Below, in pieces: positions 13,822 to 18,446 of a stretch of 18,446 nucleotides of DNA. The stretch's first letter is position 1. The number at the start of each line of letters is the position of its first letter. The stretch comes from CAZAOY01 sp964486925 (GTDB lineage Bacteria; Bacillota; Clostridia; Oscillospirales; Ruminococcaceae). The notes beneath the pieces are model-generated. The model did not search any database. It was not told the DNA's origin and worked only from the letters and a program-made list of their open reading frames with translations. The stretch covers positions 1-18,446 of the forward strand of contig CAZAOY010000049.1 in the NCBI GenBank assembly GCA_964486925.1, read 5' to 3'. The translations under genes and the position numbers were made by a program.

Positions 13822-13926
13822 CCTCAACGGGCAGAATTTACACATTATTTATATTTATTTTGAGAAAAGAGCTTTATAGGTTATACTATCTAGTTTGGTT
13901 TTTTAAACAAAACTTATACAAAAATA

Positions 13927-15831
13927 CTATGATATTGCGCCTCTCTTATATAGAATCCATCTGGCTCTATCCCGCGGATCTACCCCCCTTCTTTTTGCGG
14001 TAGCCCCAAGGCTTGTGGGACAGGGTTTATATGAATCCAATACAAAAGAAATCTGCCCTGTACCCGAGCTAATTGTAGCAAATTTTGTAGGATACTCCAT
14101 AAACTCCGCCACAGGTATTAAGGCTGATAGCACAAACCCGTCCCCTTGTATACGCGGCGACTCAAACTCCCCACGCATTGCGATAACATCCCCGATAACA
14201 CGGCTTAGAATGTCTTCCCTCGCCCTTAGCGTTACCTTTAGGATAGGTTCAAGCAGTATAGGATTAGCGCTTTCTATTGCCCGCATAAATGCTATTGGGG
14301 TAGCAAGAAAGAAATCTAACGGATGGGTATGCATAACATGGTGCTCCCCGTCAACCAGCGTTACCAAAACATCGATAACCTCCCATCCAAACACACCCTG
14401 CTTTGCCGCCTCATATACCGACTGCTCCACATGGTTTTGATACCGCTTGTATATCTTGTCATCCCTCGCTACCGATTCAAACACTATCCCCGCCCCTGGC
14501 GGTAACGGCTCTACCTTAAGAAGTACTATTGCCCAGCATGGCTTTGGCATTGTATAGCTCTCTACCCCTCTGCCTAGAGCTGTTATAGTTTCCTTGTATA
14601 TTACCGAAGGCTTTGAAAACTCCACCTCCTGGTTATAACGTTCAAGCATAAGCCCCTTTAGTATCTCTAGCTGTATAGTCCCCATTATCTGTATATGAAG
14701 CTCCCTCTCCTCCTTTAGCCAAACAAAGTTAAGGGTAGGATCTTCATCCGAAAGCTGTGTAAATGCTGTAATCAAGGCAGGCAGATTCTCCTCACTATAC
14801 AGTATCTGCACCGTAAAGAGCGGGGATTGAAGCTTTATGGGGGTACGGTATGGTATGCCTATTACATCCCCAATCTTAGCGGTATCTATCCCGTATACCA
14901 CCCCAATATCCCCTGCGGTTATTACCCCTGTATCCACCGACTTTTGGCCATACATGCGTTTTATCTGGGTAATCTTCTGATTAAAAAGGGTATCTCGATT
15001 TTTTAGCTGTCCGCCATACATCCTAACATGAAGTGCCTTTCCAAACTGCTTATCATAATGTATCTTGTATACCACCCCCGAAAGCTCCTCGCAGGGTGAA
15101 GGAGGTGTAAAGTACGAGGTAACCGCATTAAGTAGTAGCTCTACCCCCACCCCATGGGCGGATGAGCCGTATACAACAGGAAATATCTTTCTACTGTTAG
15201 TAAGGCGGGATATTAGCTTTTCTATATACTCCCTCTCTAAGGAACCCTCACCAAACAGCATATTCTCTACTGGCTTGTCATATTCCGCAAGACTTAGCAA
15301 GATATCCTCACCTAATAGATCCCGCTCTACCGACTGACAGTCACGGCTACCTTGGTTTTGTATCTCATTTAGCGCTATAAAACTGCCCGCATTAGACAGC
15401 TCGGATAAAAGGGTAGTACTAGTATCACACCCCGCACGATCCACCTTGTTAATAAATACAATTGTGGGGACTGACAGCTGCTTTAGAGCATCCCAGATAA
15501 CCTTAGTATGCCCTTGCACCCCGTCAATTGCACAGATTACCAGTATAGCACAGTCAAGCACCGATAAAGCACGCTCCACCTCTCCCGCAAAGTCTACGTG
15601 CCCTGGGGTGTCGATTAGGTTAATCTGGATACCGTTATGATGTATTACCGTGGAGGATGATTTTATCGAGATACCACGTTCCCTCTCTATCTCCATCCAG
15701 TCGGTCTGGGTTGTCCCTTTATCAACCCGCCCAACCGCACGAATGCTGTTTGTAAGGTATAAAAACTGCTCGGTTGTGGTAGTCTTACCCGCATCAACAT
15801 GCGCCACAATCCCTAGATTTAACACTGCCAT
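13927..15831 (-). CDS. Translational GTPase of the ribosomal-protection family (Tet(M)-like), divergent
   Basis: This 634-aa protein has the Tet(M)/EF-G-like layout and length (Tet(M) is 639 aa). The G domain shows AHVDAGKTTTTEQ, the TT switch at DKGTTQTD, DTPGHVDF, NKVD and GSSAHGVG. Domains II to V follow, with WAIVLLKVEPLPPGAG and LLEPILKVTLRA aligning to Tet(M). The C-terminal helix is present (DPRDRARWILYKR). Ribosomal-protection proteins displace tetracycline from the 30S A site. The domain IV loop that does this in Tet(M), around YSPVSTPADF, reads HVMHTHPLDF here, so the residues at the Ser-Pro-Val tip are replaced. It may therefore be a different ribosome-protecting or rescue GTPase. 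CGGAGG lies 7 nt before the ATG. It is 26 nt after the AraC regulator gene and likely cotranscribed with it. Confidence 0.9.
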   Translation of the reverse strand: MAVLNLGIVAHVDAGKTTTTEQFLYLTNSIRAVGRVDKGTTQTDWMEIERERGISIKSSSTVIHHNGIQINLIDTPGHVDFAGEVERALSVLDCAILVICAIDGVQGHTKVIWDALKQLSVPTIVFINKVDRAGCDTSTTLLSELSNAGSFIALNEIQNQGSRDCQSVERDLLGEDILLSLAEYDKPVENMLFGEGSLEREYIEKLISRLTNSRKIFPVVYGSSAHGVGVELLLNAVTSYFTPPSPCEELSGVVYKIHYDKQFGKALHVRMYGGQLKNRDTLFNQKITQIKRMYGQKSVDTGVITAGDIGVVYGIDTAKIGDVIGIPYRTPIKLQSPLFTVQILYSEENLPALITAFTQLSDEDPTLNFVWLKEERELHIQIMGTIQLEILKGLMLERYNQEVEFSKPSVIYKETITALGRGVESYTMPKPCWAIVLLKVEPLPPGAGIVFESVARDDKIYKRYQNHVEQSVYEAAKQGVFGWEVIDVLVTLVDGEHHVMHTHPLDFFLATPIAFMRAIESANPILLEPILKVTLRAREDILSRVIGDVIAMRGEFESPRIQGDGFVLSALIPVAEFMEYPTKFATISSGTGQISFVLDSYKPCPTSLGATAKRRGVDPRDRARWILYKRGAIS

Positions 15832-15857
15832 TGAAACCTCCGTATGTAAAGTAAATA

Positions 15858-16751
15858 TTAGTCATATGTTATAGCCTTCGAAAGATATGCATTTCGGTAT
15901 TCCTTGGGTGACCTGCCTGTGTACTTTTTAAACACCTTGCAAAAGAACTGGCTAGAGGAAAAGTTAAGGTCAAAGGATATGTTGGTCACAGAGTTATGGG
16001 TATATCGTAGCATATCCTTAGCTAGATCAATCTTAGCTCTCATTATATAGTCATGTGGAGCAAATGAGGTGTAATTTTTAAACTTCTTCTTAAAATGTGA
16101 TGTTGAAAGGAATACTAACCTCGCAAGATCATCTACCAAAATATCCTCAAGGATATGCTCCTCTATATAATTACAGGTAGCTTTAATATCCTGTGGGATA
16201 GCTTTGCTATTACCTCTTTGATCTATCCTCTCGCATAGCTTATAAAAAAACTCTACAAGTAAGCCATTTATACGCGGTAGCTTTAGCGGGTGGTCACTGT
16301 TATACATTAAGATGATATCATCTAGGATAGGCTTTAGGTGTAAGCAACCCGAGATTGTACCCGTTTTAACGGAATATAGCTTTTGTATTATGTAACCGGT
16401 TGCGGCGTCATCCAGTCCAATAAAATTTTTGGTGGTAGGGACACATTCAAAGATTAGATAGAAAAATCTTGATTTCTCCTCTATTCGATTTCCCGAGCTG
16501 TGGTGTTCATTAGGTAGCGAGATGAATACATCTCCGCTATAGGTTTCGTACCCAACGTTATCCACCTCGTAGTACTGCTGTCCGTCATAATGTAGGCATA
16601 TCTCAAAGCTATCTCTATGACAATGCGGCTTAATCGGGTGAGCGCAGTGCAGTAGCTCAACCCTAGCAAGCGATAGAATATGGGGAATACCAATATCTTT
16701 AAAATGTATTAGCTCCAAACCCTTTGTCCTAGCCTCCTGTTTAAGCTCCAC
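15858..16751 (-). CDS. AraC family regulator with cupin sensor domain
   Basis: The 297-aa protein has an N-terminal cupin-like ligand domain (HCHRDSFEICLHYDGQQYYE, with further strands to about residue 105). The C-terminal double helix-turn-helix starts near residue 190: LVDDLARLVFLSTSHFKKKFKNYTS, then ISFDLNFSSSQFFCKVFKKYTGRSPKEYR, the AraC signature. It starts with GTG at 16751, with AGGAGGGG about 4–6 nt upstream. Its own promoter lies at 16810–16838. The GTPase gene begins 26 nt after its stop, so AraC and GTPase form a two-gene operon. The regulator may control itself, the GTPase or the divergent secreted-protein gene. The ligand is unknown; cupin-type members often sense sugars or other small molecules. 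Confidence 0.93.
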   Translation of the reverse strand: MELKQEARTKGLELIHFKDIGIPHILSLARVELLHCAHPIKPHCHRDSFEICLHYDGQQYYEVDNVGYETYSGDVFISLPNEHHSSGNRIEEKSRFFYLIFECVPTTKNFIGLDDAATGYIIQKLYSVKTGTISGCLHLKPILDDIILMYNSDHPLKLPRINGLLVEFFYKLCERIDQRGNSKAIPQDIKATCNYIEEHILEDILVDDLARLVFLSTSHFKKKFKNYTSFAPHDYIMRAKIDLAKDMLRYTHNSVTNISFDLNFSSSQFFCKVFKKYTGRSPKEYRNAYLSKAITYD

Positions 16752-16809
16752 CTTACCCCTCCTATCTAATTACAGGATATTTATGATTTTACCTCTATAT
16801 ATTTAGTTT

Positions 16810-16838
16810 ATTATAACATGAGTTGTAGTGATTTGCAA
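16810..16838 (-). promoter_or_regulatory. sigma-A promoter of the araC–GTPase operon
   Basis: On the minus strand TTGCAA (16838–16833) lies 17 bp from a perfect TATAAT (16815–16810), with TGT before the -10 (extended -10). The leader to the GTG start is about 50 nt. A TTAACGTTAG element (16843–16852) immediately upstream of the -35 could be a regulator site. Confidence 0.82.
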
Positions 16839-16881
16839 CAGATTAACGTTAGGATTTTATTATTTATATACCAAATATATC

Positions 16882-16910
16882 TTGCGTTTTGTCGAAGAAT
16901 GTGATATAAT
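16882..16910 (+). promoter_or_regulatory. Extended -10 promoter of the secreted-protein gene
   Basis: A perfect TATAAT (16905–16910) is preceded by TGA, making an extended -10. TTGCGT (16882–16887), 17 bp upstream, is only a weak -35. The start site would be near 16917. Confidence 0.7.
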
Positions 16911-16916
16911 CAAAAT

Positions 16917-17120
16917 ATGTAAAGATAAGTCAAAGCTTTTTAGGCTTTATAAAAGACTTTCTTCTTTGCTGAAACTGCTATGTTATACAGCGTAGCAGTT
17001 TTATAGGAATATCTATCTAGATAAAAGAATGGCACAACGACGCTGTTGCGAGAGGCTCGATACTGCTACGTAATCTTTCAGTATTACAACCTATCGTTTT
17101 AATAAGAAAGGAAATGCTAT
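16917..17120 (+). promoter_or_regulatory. Long structured 5' UTR, possible RNA regulator
   Basis: About 204 nt separate the predicted start site from the ATG at 17121. Hairpins in order are AAGTC-AAAGC / GCTTT-GACTT (about 16927–16959) and AAACTGCTATG / CGTAGCAGTTT (16972–16982 and 16991–17001, 11 bp with one G·U, then TTAT). Next are CGAG/CTCG (17049–17052 and 17056–17059) and ATACTG/CAGTAT (17060–17065 and 17079–17084). The second resembles an attenuator or short-RNA terminator with a weak U tract. It matches no riboswitch class I can recognise. Confidence 0.45.
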
Positions 17121-17612
17121 ATGAAAAGAACATTAAACGCAATGATTATTATGGTTGTAGCTACCCTCCTAGCTTTACCCATCTCTGTTACAGCCCTATC
17201 CACAGCTAGCGCCGGATTATCTTCGTCACCTTTAACAATATCTACCATAACAAAATCAAACGCTAAGATAACCGCACGTTCACTTTCCGGCAAGAAGCTA
17301 ACACGCTACTCCGGCTCGACCCTAATTGGGTCAATAAAGTTTACCTCCACGACTAAATTTACATTTACAGTAAACCAAGGGTTTAAGTGGGGAAAGCTTA
17401 CCGGAACATACAAGGTAGATAGCAAAGGAAACATTGTATGCAGCGTTGCCGGGAACAGTCTTGCAGGTGGTGCAGGCGAATACCTAAGATCCTTTACCTT
17501 TAAACCAACAAGCAACAGCAAAGTATTTAGATACTATGATGGAAAGATTGCCGGAGGCGACTACACCGGTGCAGGTCTTATAAATCCCGGTGACAGCTTT
17601 AATTTGAAATAG
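17121..17612 (+). CDS. Small secreted protein of unknown function
   Basis: The 163-aa protein has a typical Sec signal peptide: MKRT, a hydrophobic core NAMIIMVVATLLALPIS, and candidate cleavage sites after VTA (residue 25) or ASA (31). No lipobox Cys or cell-wall anchor motif is seen, so release to the medium is expected. The mature part is Ser/Thr/Lys/Gly-rich and probably beta-stranded (LIGSIKFTSTTKFTFTVNQG, KLTGTYKVDSKGNIVCSVAG). The alternating strands loosely resemble lipocalin-like or copper-amine-oxidase-type secreted domains, but I do not recognise a family. A single Cys is present. AAAGGAAA precedes the ATG. It is a single gene with a promoter and 204-nt leader before it and a terminator after it. 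Confidence 0.8.
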   Translation: MKRTLNAMIIMVVATLLALPISVTALSTASAGLSSSPLTISTITKSNAKITARSLSGKKLTRYSGSTLIGSIKFTSTTKFTFTVNQGFKWGKLTGTYKVDSKGNIVCSVAGNSLAGGAGEYLRSFTFKPTSNSKVFRYYDGKIAGGDYTGAGLINPGDSFNLK

Positions 17613-17695
17613 TCGACAATCCCCGTTATTATCAAAACACCTCTCGCACATCGTTATTGACATCTGATGTAGGTACAAAAATCACCTTCTTTTAA

Positions 17696-17737
17696 TTAAC
17701 AGGCTTTAGCAACCATTCGGTCGCTAAAGCCTGTTAA
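17696..17737. terminator. Terminator between the secreted-protein gene and the YgjP-like gene
   Basis: TTAACAGGCTTTAGC (17696–17710) and GCTAAAGCCTGTTAA (17723–17737) pair perfectly over 15 bp with a 12-nt loop. It stands between two convergent genes and can end transcription from both sides, although the trailing T runs are short. Confidence 0.8.
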
Positions 17738-17837
17738 CTTTGTATTGGTATATTTATATAGATATCCAGGACTAGCCGCTTATGCTTAGCTACTAAATCA
17801 TACTACTATTTTAGTAATCACAAATCTTAAGGAATTA

Positions 17838-18446
17838 CTAACTAAAAAACGCAACACTTGGTTGCCTAGTTAACTCTTCTAGCCCCTTCCTTTGCTGCTT
17901 GTAGTCGGGGATAACCTCGGCTACAATATCCCAAAACCGTGATGAATGGTTATGCTCCTTTATATGAGCAAGCTCGTGAACCACAACATAGTTAATTAAA
18001 TCATCGTCCGCCAGAATTAACCGCCATGTAAAATTCAGGCTATTCCGCCCACTACAGCTTCCCCAACGTGACTTAGCAGAATTTATCTTAACTGCTGTAG
18101 GGGTTAATCCCATTAGCTTTGAGAAATGGTTAACCCTATCGGTAATATCTGCGTTAGCCAGTAGCTTGTATAGCTGTATTACAGCAAGCTTTATATTAGT
18201 CGGGTCAAGGTTTGGCGGTAGGTAAAACCCGCTGTCGTCAAACCCTATTCTGTTTCCCTCTCGTGAAATAACCCTATACTCCTGCCCACGGTATAGCACC
18301 ATTGATCCGTAATCAAGTAAAAATCCTTCCTTACCTTTACATCGTTCCTGTTGAATCGCCAGATGTTTTACAATCCAGTCCTCTTTCTCTAACACAATTC
18401 TATCGATCTCCGATTTTGCAAGTTTAAGTGGTGCTCGTACCTCCAC
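17838..18446 (-). CDS. YgjP/WLM-type zinc metalloprotease (DUF45), N-terminus outside the window
   Basis: The 202 residues present include VVHELAHIKEHNHSSRFW, the HELxH...H zinc site of the YgjP/WLM family. The substrate-side motif INSAKSRWGSCSGRNSLNFTWRL also belongs to that family. Members are cytoplasmic or membrane-associated proteins of poorly known function, found beside restriction-modification genes or alone. The reading frame is open to the last base of the window. The GTG at the edge (18446) falls in the middle of the strand EVRAPLKLAKSEI. Family proteins have about 25–35 residues before that point, so the true start lies beyond the window. It ends with a terminator shared with the convergent secreted-protein gene. 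Confidence 0.9.
   Translation of the reverse strand: MEVRAPLKLAKSEIDRIVLEKEDWIVKHLAIQQERCKGKEGFLLDYGSMVLYRGQEYRVISREGNRIGFDDSGFYLPPNLDPTNIKLAVIQLYKLLANADITDRVNHFSKLMGLTPTAVKINSAKSRWGSCSGRNSLNFTWRLILADDDLINYVVVHELAHIKEHNHSSRFWDIVAEVIPDYKQQRKGLEELTRQPSVAFFS

Larger units (their letters stand above)
16752..17120. other. Divergent intergenic region between araC and the secreted-protein gene
   Basis: This 369-bp gap holds the leftward araC promoter (16810–16838), the rightward promoter (16882–16910) and about 204 nt of structured rightward leader. The two promoters lie about 45 bp apart, back to back, so one bound regulator could influence both. I see no gene in it. Confidence 0.7.

Noticed and set aside
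13801..13926. Terminator after the ribosomal-protection-like GTPase gene
   Set aside because: The GTTTTGTTTAAAAAACCAAAC segment near 13896–13916 gives only a poor AT stem, so readthrough toward marR cannot be excluded and no terminator is called.
17031..17070. Cyclic-di-GMP type riboswitch in the secreted-protein leader
   Set aside because: A GGCACAACG...GCTGTTGCG stretch looked suggestive, but the conserved core and tetraloop-receptor elements of that class are not visible.

Overview
The window reads as chromosomal DNA of an AT-leaning, Gram-positive Firmicute, most likely a member of class Clostridia. The evidence is the gene order rplU–prp–rpmA–obg–mrnC, an L27 made with the Firmicutes N-terminal extension (MLRLGIQFF before AHKKGVG) next to its processing protease Prp, near-consensus sigma-A promoters, strong AGGAGG-type ribosome binding sites, and many U-tailed hairpin terminators. 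I cannot assign a genus. No tRNA, rRNA, CRISPR array, insertion sequence or phage gene is visible.

Layout. (1) 1–3994, plus strand: a textbook promoter and L21-type leader drive rplU, prp and rpmA, closed by an intrinsic terminator. obg follows with an apparent AUU start codon and a small upstream ORF, then mrnC and a YitT-family membrane protein. (2) 4123–5591, minus strand: a PduL-type phosphotransacylase and a short-chain dehydrogenase with Thr in place of the catalytic Ser, converging on yitT at a shared terminator. (3) 5913–7082, plus strand: three small proteins of unknown function (75, 141 and 100 aa). The 6650–6779 gap can fold in two mutually exclusive ways. (4) 7263–9303, minus strand: a GNAT acetyltransferase followed by two ABC-2 permeases with no ATPase gene. 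(5) 9449–13721, minus strand: a MarR regulator, with a tandem palindromic operator at its own transcription start, and a heterodimeric BmrCD/LmrCD-type ABC multidrug exporter. (6) 13927–16751, minus strand: an AraC-family regulator and a divergent Tet(M)-like ribosomal-protection GTPase. (7) 16882–17737, plus strand: a small secreted protein behind a long structured 5' UTR. (8) 17838–18446, minus strand: the C-terminal part of a YgjP/WLM-type metalloprotease, cut by the window edge.

How it fits together. The left third is ribosome and ribosome-assembly housekeeping. The right half, about 7.2–16.8 kb, looks like a drug- or stress-defence neighbourhood: two regulators, a heterodimeric exporter, a ribosome-rescue-like GTPase, an acetyltransferase and a second, incomplete ABC exporter, all on the minus strand in separately promoted units. 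The most unusual observations are the AUU start of obg with its overlapping small ORF, the RPP-like GTPase whose tetracycline-displacing loop differs from Tet(M), the ATPase-less permease pair, and the three-gene small-protein module with its switch-like intergenic RNA.
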